This document shows, one piece after another, positions 14,620-22,263 of a DNA stretch of 64,000 bases (position 1 is the first letter of the stretch; every line of letters starts with the position of its first letter). The translations under genes and the position numbers were made by a program. The stretch comes from Gammaproteobacteria bacterium (GTDB lineage: Bacteria; Pseudomonadota; Gammaproteobacteria; Burkholderiales; Burkholderiaceae_B). Under the pieces are notes generated by a model. That model searched no databases and was not told the DNA's origin. It saw only the letters and a list, made by a program, of their open reading frames with translations. Location of the stretch: NCBI GenBank assembly GCA_030832095.1, contig JAURJT010000002.1:1-64000 (forward strand). The letters are read 5' to 3'.

Positions 14620-15612
14620 TTAATCGACCTTGATATTCAAGCGGCGAATGATTTCGCCGAAACGTTTGATTTCGCTTTGTGTGAAGGCAGCAAGTTGTTC
14701 AGGTGTTGAATATTGGTACTCGGCACCTTGAGTGATGATCCCCTTCTGAATCTCGGGGCGCGCCAACACGTTTTTGGCTGCTGCGTTCATCAGATCAATG
14801 GTCTCTTTTGGTGTACCTGCACGCGCAAACAAGGCAAACCACTGAGAAATTTCAATATCTTTAAAACCGGCCTCTGCAAAGGTTGGCACATCAGGCATTG
14901 TTGTTGAGCGTTTTGCACTAGCCACTGCAAGCACTTTGATTTTGCCTGATTGATATAGTGCCGAGGCTGAAGCGACACCCACAAATGAAAGTGCAATCTG
15001 CCCAGCGGCAACATCGCCGATGGCTGGCGCGTCGCCTTTGTAGGGCGCATGCACCATATCAATCCCCGACGCCGCCTTAAAAGCCTCGCCTGCTAAGTGA
15101 CCGGTCGAGCCTACACCGCTACTCGAAAATGCCAACTTACCCGGATTTTTTTTGCCGTAGGCAATTAACTCGGCAATGTTATTAATGCCGAGACGCGTAT
15201 CGACGGATAGCGTCAGGGGGACGAAGCCAACCATACTAATTGGCGCAAAGTCTTTCACCGCGTCGTAGGGCAACTTAGGGTAAAGGGTTGGATTTGTACC
15301 GTGCGTGGCGCTATTGCCAGTCAAGACGGTATAGCCATCGGGTGCAGATTTTGCAACAAAAGTGGCGCCGACAATACCGTTTGCGCCGGTTTTGTTTTCG
15401 GCAACGATCGTACCTTTCAGTTCAGTGGCCATGTGTTGCGCCATCAGGCGCGTCAGATAGTCGTTGGCACCACCCGCAGCAAAAGGCGAAATAAACTGAA
15501 TGGGCTTGTCCGGAAACGTGGCAACGGCCTGTGTCGCCGTGAGCGTCAAACCCAGTGCTAAGCCCGCGACAGCGGCAAATCTTTTAAATACATTGGTCTG
15601 GCGTTGGTTCAT
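14620..15612 (-). CDS. Bug-family tripartite tricarboxylate transporter binding protein
   Basis: Periplasmic binding protein (330 aa, normal length) of the Bug/TctC family, which is greatly expanded in Alcaligenaceae. A signal peptide of about 32 residues ends in TQAVA|TFPDKPI; the mature start FPDKPIQFISPFAAGGANDY carries the usual 'P.D.P...V.PF.AGG..D' mark, and AKSAPDGYTVLTG and GVGSTGHLAGEAFK follow. No TctA or TctB membrane genes are nearby, as is common for Bug genes, which may share permeases. It is transcribed with the SDR downstream. The ligand is probably a carboxylate. Confidence 0.93.
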   Translation of the reverse strand: MNQRQTNVFKRFAAVAGLALGLTLTATQAVATFPDKPIQFISPFAAGGANDYLTRLMAQHMATELKGTIVAENKTGANGIVGATFVAKSAPDGYTVLTGNSATHGTNPTLYPKLPYDAVKDFAPISMVGFVPLTLSVDTRLGINNIAELIAYGKKNPGKLAFSSSGVGSTGHLAGEAFKAASGIDMVHAPYKGDAPAIGDVAAGQIALSFVGVASASALYQSGKIKVLAVASAKRSTTMPDVPTFAEAGFKDIEISQWFALFARAGTPKETIDLMNAAAKNVLARPEIQKGIITQGAEYQYSTPEQLAAFTQSEIKRFGEIIRRLNIKVD

Positions 15613-15691
15613 CTTGGTCTCCGGTGCTGCGCCTGCTCAGTGGCCGATGCGCATTTGTTTTAGTGGTAACGGGTCAAGTGTAAGCACTTTT

Positions 15692-15721
15692 GCTTTAGTT
15701 CATGGTGTGCGCTTTAGTTCA
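15692..15721. repeat. Direct repeat of GCTTTAGTTCA in the divergent promoter region
   Basis: Two exact copies of GCTTTAGTTCA (15692-15702 and 15711-15721) lie 19 nt apart, about two helical turns, immediately beside the 9-bp palindrome. The arrangement suggests a second regulator site or an extended one; no direct evidence exists. Confidence 0.5.
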
Positions 15722-15723
15722 AT

Positions 15724-15744
15724 ATATTCCATAATATGGAATAT
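15724..15744. promoter_or_regulatory. Palindromic operator candidate between the Bug and hotdog genes
   Basis: Perfect 9-bp inverted arms ATATTCCAT and ATGGAATAT flank a 3-bp spacer. The site lies in the 231-bp region between two divergently transcribed genes, the Bug binding protein and the double hotdog protein. The TTCCAT...ATGGAA form resembles sites bound by IclR- and GntR-type regulators of aromatic and acid catabolism, but no regulator gene is in the neighbourhood. The regulator is therefore unassigned. Confidence 0.6.
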
Positions 15745-15843
15745 TTCATCAAGTATGATGCGTGGCTTAGGTGCGCCATCGCTTAGGATATCGATCGCGC
15801 TTGGCCTTTGGCGTTTTATCACGACTACCCTTGGATTAGCGAT

Positions 15844-16785
15844 ATGCAGCAAGTGTCAAACACCCATCCCATTCTTGAACGCGCCCGTATAGCCGTGGCG
15901 CTGAACCGCACGCCCGGTTATCACTTCTGTGGCAACTTCTTTAACCTGCTGTTTGACGACGTCGATAACCAGCATTCGATCGTGCATATGGACCCTGCCG
16001 TACAGTGCGCCGATCAAGATGGCCAACTTAGCATGACCGCCTTTGCCATGCTGGCCGATATGGGGTTAGCCACTGGCATTCGTTTTGGCTTAGAAAAAAC
16101 AACCCGCTTGGCGACGGTGTCGATCAGTTTGCAGCTTACCGGTGCGCCCAGATTAGGGCGTGCAACGGCCTCGAGCAAATCGCAGGGCTTTATTCAAGGC
16201 GCGAGCGCACAGCAAGGCTTAAGTCAAGCGCGTATTACCGCCGGTGGCGAGTTGGTGTGTATTGGGCATGGCGCTTTTATGATCTTGCCTGTACCCGGGG
16301 GCAAAGTTTTGGATCCGATTCCTTGGGTTGAAACCAAGCCACCCCAGAACCCATCCTTAGATTTGTCAACGCTGAGCGAAGACGAGGCCTGGGTGTTAAC
16401 GCGGGTTGAACAAGCCATCGAAAAAACCAAGCAAGACGGCGGAAACTTTGTCACGCATTTCTTGGGACTGTATCCGGTTGTACAAGAGACTGGTGCGCAC
16501 GTCGTCATCGAAAACGGTGCGCATATCGCCAATCGCGTCAAGCACGTGCAGGGTGGGATTGTGTTGGCGTTGGGCATGGAAACTGCCTCTGCGGCCTTGG
16601 GCGTTGACTGGATGCTGTCGGGTGTGACGGCAACCTATATCAGCCCCGGCGAAGGCGAAACGATTTCAGCGACGTCAACAATTGTGCACCGTGGGCGCAT
16701 GACCGTAGTGGTAAGCACCCAGGTCATCAACAGCACCGGGCGCAAGGCGCTCGAAGTGATTACGACCCACGCTCGCAGACCGTAG
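15844..16785 (+). CDS. Tandem hotdog-domain protein, PaaI/thioesterase-like
   Basis: Protein (313 aa from ATG 15844; a TTG 36 nt earlier is less likely) made of two hotdog-like halves. The first has CADQDGQLSMTAFAMLADMG, with the acidic residue and helix expected for the thioesterase family, and TRLATVSISLQLTGAPRLGR as the central strand. The second has GAHVVIENGAHIANRVKHVQGG, then an ALGVDWMLSGVTATYISPGEG strand. Such proteins hydrolyse or bind acyl-CoA thioesters; the substrate is unknown. It is divergent from the Bug gene across a palindromic site and is followed 48 nt later by a PLP enzyme in the same direction. Confidence 0.72.
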   Translation: MQQVSNTHPILERARIAVALNRTPGYHFCGNFFNLLFDDVDNQHSIVHMDPAVQCADQDGQLSMTAFAMLADMGLATGIRFGLEKTTRLATVSISLQLTGAPRLGRATASSKSQGFIQGASAQQGLSQARITAGGELVCIGHGAFMILPVPGGKVLDPIPWVETKPPQNPSLDLSTLSEDEAWVLTRVEQAIEKTKQDGGNFVTHFLGLYPVVQETGAHVVIENGAHIANRVKHVQGGIVLALGMETASAALGVDWMLSGVTATYISPGEGETISATSTIVHRGRMTVVVSTQVINSTGRKALEVITTHARRP

Positions 16786-16833
16786 TCGCATAATCTACCC
16801 TCCACAGATGCCACTTTTACTCACTGATCACTC

Positions 16834-17964
16834 ATGAAACTGACTGACCTCATCACCCCCGTCGCCCTTATCGATCTACCTCGCATGCAGCACAACATTG
16901 AGCGAATGCAAGCACAAGTCGCGAGTTTGGGTGCGACCTTCAGGCCCCACGTGAAGACGTCAAAATGTGTGCAGGCCACTGAGGCGCAAATTCAAGCCGG
17001 TGCGCAAGGTATCACGGTATCGACAATTAAAGAAGCTGAACAGTTTTTTGCCGCTGGGATTCGGGATATTTTGTATGCGGTGGGCTTGGCGCCTAGTAAA
17101 CTCGCAGCGGCAGCGGCTCTGATAGGCAAGGGCTGTGATCTTAAAGTGTTGACCGATAGCGTGCAATCAGCACAGGCAATGGCAGCCTTTGCCAAAGCGC
17201 AGGGGCTCAATTTCAAGGTACTGATCGAAATCGATACCGATGATCATCGTTCGGGGATCAAGCCCGAGTCAGCAGCACTATTAGCGGTGGCGCAGGCCCT
17301 TGAGTCACCAGCCTGCGAGATTGTTGGAGTGATGACGCACGCGGGCTCAAGTTACGACTTAAATACGCCCGAGGCACTGATTGCCATGGCAGAACAAGAG
17401 CGCGCGGGCTGCGTGCGCGCAGCTGAACGATTGCGCCAAGCTGGGTTTGCTTGCCCGATTGTGAGTATCGGATCAACCCCCACGGCCTTGTCAGCAAAAA
17501 ACCTTGAAGGTGTGACCGAGGTGCGGGCGGGCGTGTATGTCTTTTTCGATTTAGTGATGCATAACATCGGCGTGTGTACAAAAAACGAAATTGCACTCAG
17601 CGTGTTAACCAGTGTGATTGGTCATCAAGAAGAAAAAGGTTGGGCCATTGTTGACGCGGGTTGGATGGCTATGAGTCGCGACCGTGGCACACAAAAGCAA
17701 ACGACTGATTTTGGTTATGGACAAGTCTGCGAACTTGATGGGAAGGTGCTTGAGGGTTACACCATTAGCGGTGCTAATCAAGAGCACGGAATTGTTTCGC
17801 GTGCTGGACAGCCCGATTTAGAGATCGCCAAGCGCTTTCCGATTGGTACGCAATTTAGGATTTTGCCGAATCACGCTTGCGCCACGGGTGCACAGTTTCC
17901 TGAGTATCAAGCGCTTGACGCCCAAGGCACCGTTCAAACCTGGAGCCGCTTTTACGGCTGGTAG
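16834..17964 (+). CDS. Fold-III PLP enzyme, DSD1 family (D-serine dehydratase / D-threonine aldolase-like)
   Basis: PLP enzyme (376 aa) with an alanine-racemase-like N-terminal barrel and a C-terminal DSD1 metal-binding domain. Marks are TPVALIDLPRMQHNIERM, TFRPHVKTSKC with the PLP lysine (Lys41), VLIEIDTDDHRSGI, VSIGSTPTALS for phosphate binding, and ILPNHACATGAQF near the end with the metal-binding His and Cys. It is clearly distinct from the related enzyme at 6.2-7.4 kb, which has HCDPT in this place. The likely substrates are beta-hydroxy-D-amino acids. It probably shares a transcript with the hotdog protein. Confidence 0.85.
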   Translation: MKLTDLITPVALIDLPRMQHNIERMQAQVASLGATFRPHVKTSKCVQATEAQIQAGAQGITVSTIKEAEQFFAAGIRDILYAVGLAPSKLAAAAALIGKGCDLKVLTDSVQSAQAMAAFAKAQGLNFKVLIEIDTDDHRSGIKPESAALLAVAQALESPACEIVGVMTHAGSSYDLNTPEALIAMAEQERAGCVRAAERLRQAGFACPIVSIGSTPTALSAKNLEGVTEVRAGVYVFFDLVMHNIGVCTKNEIALSVLTSVIGHQEEKGWAIVDAGWMAMSRDRGTQKQTTDFGYGQVCELDGKVLEGYTISGANQEHGIVSRAGQPDLEIAKRFPIGTQFRILPNHACATGAQFPEYQALDAQGTVQTWSRFYGW

Positions 17965-18029
17965 AACACAATAGCGAAACCGGCTGCATTTAGCCATCGC
18001 GATTGCTACGAATTGATGCCTGTTTAAGA

Positions 18030-18064
18030 GCAGTGCACACTGCGTTCTTGTTTAAATCAACAAG
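18030..18064 (+). promoter_or_regulatory. Two small hairpins in the 5' region of the pilus operon
   Basis: GCAGTG / CACTGC with a 2-nt loop (18030-18043) is followed by CTTGTT / AACAAG with a 6-nt loop (18047-18064). The second ends directly before the ribosome-binding site AGAGGTG of the first pilus gene and could hide or expose it. A GTTTAA element flanks the first hairpin on both sides. The role is inferred from position only. Confidence 0.4.
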
Positions 18065-18073
18065 AGGTGCAGT

Positions 18074-18478
18074 GTGTCTGTTCAGTCTTCAAACCAATCA
18101 GTCAAGTTATCTTTGCAAGGCCTTGCACAGCAATCCACGCGCGGCCTAGCACCGCTTTCTAACCGTGTCCTAGCGCGCAAATCCATGCGCGACACGGCGC
18201 CGCGTCGCTTCGGCCAAAGCCTGTGGCGGCAGGCCGGTCAAGGCATGACCGAATACATCATTATCGTCGCCTTAGTCGCGGTCGCTGCAATTGCGGTGTA
18301 TCAATATCTTGGGCAAGTGCTGCGGGCCCAAACTGCGGCGGTCGCAAAAGAGCTCGCTGGTGAGGATGGCACTCAGCAGTCGCGCGCGGCACAGTCTGCC
18401 GCAGAATCGGCAGCCACCCAAGCCGCTGCAAAGTCTTTAAAGGATTTCACTGGTCATGCAGAGGGCTCGGCTCGATGA
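18074..18478 (+). CDS. Flp/Tad-type pilin-like protein with long leader
   Basis: Type IVb pilin-like protein (134 aa from GTG 18074). The prepilin site and hydrophobic helix are clear: GQG|MTEYIIIVALVAVAAIAV, with the conserved Glu at position +3 after the cleavage site that Flp pilins need. Two features are odd. The leader is 57 residues instead of the usual 10-25, and it consists of 8-residue repeats. The mature part carries an Ala-rich tail of about 50 residues, making it longer than usual Flp subunits. A start at ATG 18185 would give a normal 20-residue leader but has no ribosome-binding site. It overlaps the next gene by 4 nt. Confidence 0.8.
   Translation: MSVQSSNQSVKLSLQGLAQQSTRGLAPLSNRVLARKSMRDTAPRRFGQSLWRQAGQGMTEYIIIVALVAVAAIAVYQYLGQVLRAQTAAVAKELAGEDGTQQSRAAQSAAESAATQAAAKSLKDFTGHAEGSAR
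18116..18211 (+). repeat. 24-bp degenerate tandem repeat in the pilin leader
   Basis: Four 24-nt units start at 18116, 18140, 18164 and 18188. They encode QGLAQQST, RGLAPLSN, RVLARKSM and RDTAPRRF. The units are in frame and diverged, so they are old. They make up most of the unusual leader extension of the pilin. Confidence 0.65.
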
Positions 18479-19947
18479 GCAGGTGGCTCCTTAGTTTGCT
18501 GAGTACGTCTGCAACGGTGCAACGTCAACAAGTGATGCCGCTGCAAGCGCTTAGCCAAGCTGGTCAGGTTCTGCCTTTGGGATTAATAGTGTGCGCCATA
18601 GTACTGATCGCTTGGGTGCTGTCCCTGAACTTAGGTCGGTTGGTACACAACAAAGCCTCGCTCTTACGGGCGACAGACGCTGCGGTTTACTCGGCTGCTG
18701 TTGCGCAGGCACGCGCTTTGAATCTTCATGCGTACTTAAACCGCGCTCAGCTCGCCCAGCAAATTGCCATGGCGCATTTAATTACGATGGCCTCGGCTCA
18801 ACGCTATCGAGCAACCCTTGCGCGTCAAGCCAGTCGTTTTAACCCCCCAGCAAGCCTGATCGGAATGCTATTTGGCCCGCAATATGCAGCGGCATATCTT
18901 GCAGCGAAGGCAGGAGGCCTGGGCGATCAAGTGGCCTTGGCGCAGCTGTCTGAAGCCTTTCGTCTTCATGATGATGTGATTCATCGAGTAATTGAGCGGG
19001 TTCGAGGCGAGCAATTGAAACGTCTCAGCAACCAAAGACAACAAGTGCTCAATGAGGTGTTGGTGCAAAACGTTGGGGCCAGTGGTTCGAGTATGGTCGG
19101 CAAAACGCTGGCTGAACTCGGGCTCAAAGCAGGTATCACGGTTGATGATTTGCCGGGCTTTATCTCGCGTTTTTCAAGCGCACAGCCCAACTGGCAGGCA
19201 CTTTTAAAGCGTGTGTCAAAACAATATGGCTTTTTAAACGATCGTCATCACACAACCCGCAATGTTTGGGCAGTGAATCTTCGGTGCCCGCACAAACGCC
19301 ATGAGCTACGACGCAAAGGCTCGACACGGCTTGAGGCAAACGGTACCTGGTCGGTACAAGACCATCAATCGTTTCATGCCTTGCGTTACAACCGAGTGAT
19401 CGGTTGCTATCAGCGTGAATACCCAATGGGTTGGGCTCTGGTCAACAGTGCGCCAAGCTCTCGTGCCCAACCAGACGGGCAACGCGCGACTCACACTGAG
19501 CCGCAAAACTTTGCCAAAGAATCGTTTTGGCGTTGGGTCAGTCAACAGCCCAATGGCGGCTGGAATATTTTTTCAGGGGGTGATAATCACCTGGCTCGCC
19601 GATTGGCCTATGCGAGCGAAATTCGCTGGTCGACCCAAGGTATGCCTAGCTTTACTGCACTGACCTCAAAGCATAAAGAGTCGATCAGACTGGCAATCGC
19701 AGTCACACAACAAAGCCCCTTGATTCATGTGGGTGATGCGACCGAAGAGCAGCGCTTCGGTGGCCGGTTCACCCTGAGCTCGTCTGAGCGCGCACACGGG
19801 CTGCGCGCAGAGGCTGCTGCTCAGACTTACTTTGCCCCCCCGCGTGCGAGCGGCAATGTAATCATCGCACCCAACCTTTTTCAACCGTTCTGGCGCGCAC
19901 GCTTGATTGACATCGCTGAGACAAAACAGCGAGGTACGCCAAAATGA
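18475..19947 (+). CDS. TadG-like pilus assembly protein
   Basis: Protein of 490 aa with a single hydrophobic segment near the N-terminus (QVLPLGLIVCAIVLIAWVLS, about residues 31-50), followed by NLGRLVHNKASLLRATDAAV, the typical start of the TadG/TadE-like group in which a pseudopilin-like helix anchors a large periplasmic part. No von Willebrand domain, found in longer TadG proteins, is visible. TadG-type minor proteins are needed for Flp pilus biogenesis. Both ends overlap neighbours by 4 nt. The periplasmic part is basic and has no motif I recognise. Confidence 0.72.
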   Translation: MSRWLLSLLSTSATVQRQQVMPLQALSQAGQVLPLGLIVCAIVLIAWVLSLNLGRLVHNKASLLRATDAAVYSAAVAQARALNLHAYLNRAQLAQQIAMAHLITMASAQRYRATLARQASRFNPPASLIGMLFGPQYAAAYLAAKAGGLGDQVALAQLSEAFRLHDDVIHRVIERVRGEQLKRLSNQRQQVLNEVLVQNVGASGSSMVGKTLAELGLKAGITVDDLPGFISRFSSAQPNWQALLKRVSKQYGFLNDRHHTTRNVWAVNLRCPHKRHELRRKGSTRLEANGTWSVQDHQSFHALRYNRVIGCYQREYPMGWALVNSAPSSRAQPDGQRATHTEPQNFAKESFWRWVSQQPNGGWNIFSGGDNHLARRLAYASEIRWSTQGMPSFTALTSKHKESIRLAIAVTQQSPLIHVGDATEEQRFGGRFTLSSSERAHGLRAEAAAQTYFAPPRASGNVIIAPNLFQPFWRARLIDIAETKQRGTPK

Positions 19948-20678
19948 GTGCACGATTGACGCAGTCTCAGGCTCAGGGTCAGGCGACCGTTGAGGCGTTG
20001 CTGATAATTGTCTTTGGGTTTTTGCTGGTGTTGGGAATACATCACATCGGTCAGCTCCGTTCGCACACACTTCACTTGATTGGTGAAAGTCATTTCTTAT
20101 CGTTTGTACCTAACCGGATACCCGATGCTCTGGATTCGTCGAGTGCATCATCAACAGTCAGTCTTGAGACGCTCGCAAAGCCTCACTCAAATGACGAGCC
20201 GTTGCAATACCGCTACGCCACCGTGCGCTTGGGTGATTCAGCTTATAGTGCGACGCAGCTCGAGCTTGAAAATCAACTCGGCTTTGATTCAGCAACGCTG
20301 TTGCGGGCAAGCGCTCAGTCTGCCCCTTCGCTACGAAGCAAGTTGCCAGCACTTGGTCTGACCGCGAAAGTGGGGCTCACGCGCCACAGTTTTTTGTTGT
20401 CTGGTTACGGTCAGGCAGACTCAACCCTGGCAGCACAAGCGAAAATAGCCGGTTCGGATGCGCTTTGGCAAAAAAGCTTTTCGCGTTCAAGTGAGCTAGT
20501 CAATCACAGTGTCGCAACCTTACAGAGCATTGATCAGGCTTGGGGTCGAGCCTCGCTGACCACGTCCTGGTTAGTGCCGTGGGCTAACGAGGGTTTTGAG
20601 TCTAAGTCTTCGGGGCAACCGTTGACGCTACCGCGCACGCATGCTGTCTTTACAACTCTTGGCAGTGCATTGAAATGA
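19944..20678 (+). CDS. TadE-like pseudopilin
   Basis: Protein of 244 aa with a prepilin-like N-terminus: SQAQGQATVEALLIIVFGFL, where the GQATVE stretch is the usual TadE cleavage region and Glu+5 is kept. TadE proteins are cleaved by the same peptidase as the Flp pilin and act as minor pseudopilins. It is longer than common TadE (about 150-200 aa), with a soluble C-terminal part rich in Ser and Gln. The ATGA overlaps on both sides show it is part of one translationally coupled operon. Confidence 0.72.
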   Translation: MSARLTQSQAQGQATVEALLIIVFGFLLVLGIHHIGQLRSHTLHLIGESHFLSFVPNRIPDALDSSSASSTVSLETLAKPHSNDEPLQYRYATVRLGDSAYSATQLELENQLGFDSATLLRASAQSAPSLRSKLPALGLTAKVGLTRHSFLLSGYGQADSTLAAQAKIAGSDALWQKSFSRSSELVNHSVATLQSIDQAWGRASLTTSWLVPWANEGFESKSSGQPLTLPRTHAVFTTLGSALK

Positions 20679-21400
20679 ATCATCACACGATTTTTTTCGG
20701 CTTGGGACGACTACCACGCTTTGCTTTGCGTATCTTGGGTCTAGTCAGTGTTGTCAGCTTGTTATCCGCTAGCCTTTCACCCGTTCAAGCAAATGTTTCA
20801 TTAAAATCTCTTGCGCTACCCCAAGCGGTGACTCGCTCGGTCATTATTGATAACAGTGAATGGCAAGGGGTAAGTATTGAGCTTGAACATTTAAGTAGCT
20901 CTGCAACACTTGAGGCCACGCTCGAGCAACTGGCGATGTTTTTGCCTGGGCTGACACCTGTGTGGTCCGAACAAGGCGTGGCACAAGCGCATTGGATTGA
21001 CACCAAGGCCTCGTACGCCTTGTTTCTTTGGGCAACTCAAACACAAACGACCGAAGGTTTATTGTCAGGGCTTACGCTCGGCCGACCTCAGGGCGTGGTG
21101 CACAAGACCTTGCCGGTGCAGTTTGCGGCAATTGATTGGCTCCCAAAGCAAGCCCAACAACTGTTTCGTTTGACTGACAACTCGGGCGCTCAAGCTATTG
21201 CACTGTCAAGTTTTACGCTTGCAACAACGTCTTCGCAACTCGCCGATCACCTCAAAGCCTACGGCCAACGCAACGGATGGGTGCGTTTGCCTGACGAGCT
21301 GACATTCTTTCGCGACGCAAGGCGCTTGTCGTTTCAGGTTGTGACTGATAGAGGTCACACCACGGTTTTAGTTTACGAAACCTCGCGAGAGGCCCCATGA
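20675..21400 (+). CDS. Unknown periplasmic protein of the Tad locus
   Basis: I do not recognise this family. The 241-aa protein has a long signal peptide (basic start, hydrophobic LRILGLVSVVSLLSASL, cleavage likely after SPVQA). The mature part is mixed alpha/beta without cysteine or obvious catalytic motif. It sits between TadE and RcpC with 4-nt overlaps at both ends, which makes a role in pilus assembly or in the secretin complex likely. In other Tad loci this place can hold RcpB- or TadD-like accessory proteins; no TPR repeat (TadD) is seen here. Confidence 0.6.
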   Translation: MNHHTIFFGLGRLPRFALRILGLVSVVSLLSASLSPVQANVSLKSLALPQAVTRSVIIDNSEWQGVSIELEHLSSSATLEATLEQLAMFLPGLTPVWSEQGVAQAHWIDTKASYALFLWATQTQTTEGLLSGLTLGRPQGVVHKTLPVQFAAIDWLPKQAQQLFRLTDNSGAQAIALSSFTLATTSSQLADHLKAYGQRNGWVRLPDELTFFRDARRLSFQVVTDRGHTTVLVYETSREAP

Positions 21401-22263
21401 ATATCACCTCTGCAAAGCGAAATGGATTGTTGATTGCTGTTTCAGTTGGTCTTGGGTGCTTGTCTGCCTGGGCAATTGAACAACATCTTTCAGCGAAAGA
21501 AATCGAGTTTCAAGAGCAGACTCGTATTGAGAAGGTGGTTCGGATTGTTGCGGCTCGAGATTTGCCACGAGGGACACGAGTGACCTTAAAAGACTTTGCA
21601 AAAGACGAGTTTCCGGCAAAGTGGATCGGTACCGATGCAATCGCACTGAGCGAAGTACAGCTTGTACAAGGCAAGCAACTCAATAGCGACTTAAAGGCAG
21701 GGCAGTTGCTTATGCACGTGCATCTCATCGAGCCTGCTCAACCGGCGCTAGCGTCCAGGCTGAGTCCCGACAAACGCGCGGTCACGATTCCGGTTGACCT
21801 GATGAGCTCAATGTCGGGCTTGTTGCAACCCGGCGACCGTGTCGATTTATTTGTGTCGTTTGACTACAAAGGGCAGCGCACGACCGCCTCGTTGTTACAT
21901 GGGGTTGAAGTGCTGGCGACGGGTCAGCAGACGAAGATGACAGGTGAGCACAACGCAGCAACCGAGTTGCGGTATTCAACCGTGACGTTAGCGGCTTCGC
22001 AGACTGAGGCAAAAAAACTTGTAGCTGCGCGCCAAGGCGGCACGATTACGGCTGTGCTGAGTCATGAAGCGGCAGACCCTCTAATGCGGGGTCATCAAAT
22101 GACTGCTGCTCAATTGCCTGAATTATTAGGGCTTGAATCCGCTCAGCCGCAAGCGTCAGTTGAAATCATCTATGGTGATCGTTTGGCGAAAGACTCACTC
22201 TTAGTCAATTCGGCGGATTGGTCAGACTTGGCTGACACGGCACCGCCCAAAGGGACACCATGA
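21397..22263 (+). CDS. cpaB: Flp pilus assembly protein RcpC/CpaB
   Basis: Periplasmic assembly protein (288 aa) anchored by an N-terminal hydrophobic segment (NGLLIAVSVGLGCLSAWAI). The SAF domain follows at about residues 45-105: VRIVAARDLPRGTRVTLKDF, then a LKAGQLLMHVHL strand. The RcpC/CpaB C-terminal domain contains ALASRLSPDKRAVTIPVDLM and the LLQPGDRVDLFVSFDY signature. These proteins are thought to act with the secretin at the outer membrane. The secretin gene follows with a 4-nt overlap, the standard order in Tad loci. Confidence 0.93.
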   Translation: MNITSAKRNGLLIAVSVGLGCLSAWAIEQHLSAKEIEFQEQTRIEKVVRIVAARDLPRGTRVTLKDFAKDEFPAKWIGTDAIALSEVQLVQGKQLNSDLKAGQLLMHVHLIEPAQPALASRLSPDKRAVTIPVDLMSSMSGLLQPGDRVDLFVSFDYKGQRTTASLLHGVEVLATGQQTKMTGEHNAATELRYSTVTLAASQTEAKKLVAARQGGTITAVLSHEAADPLMRGHQMTAAQLPELLGLESAQPQASVEIIYGDRLAKDSLLVNSADWSDLADTAPPKGTP

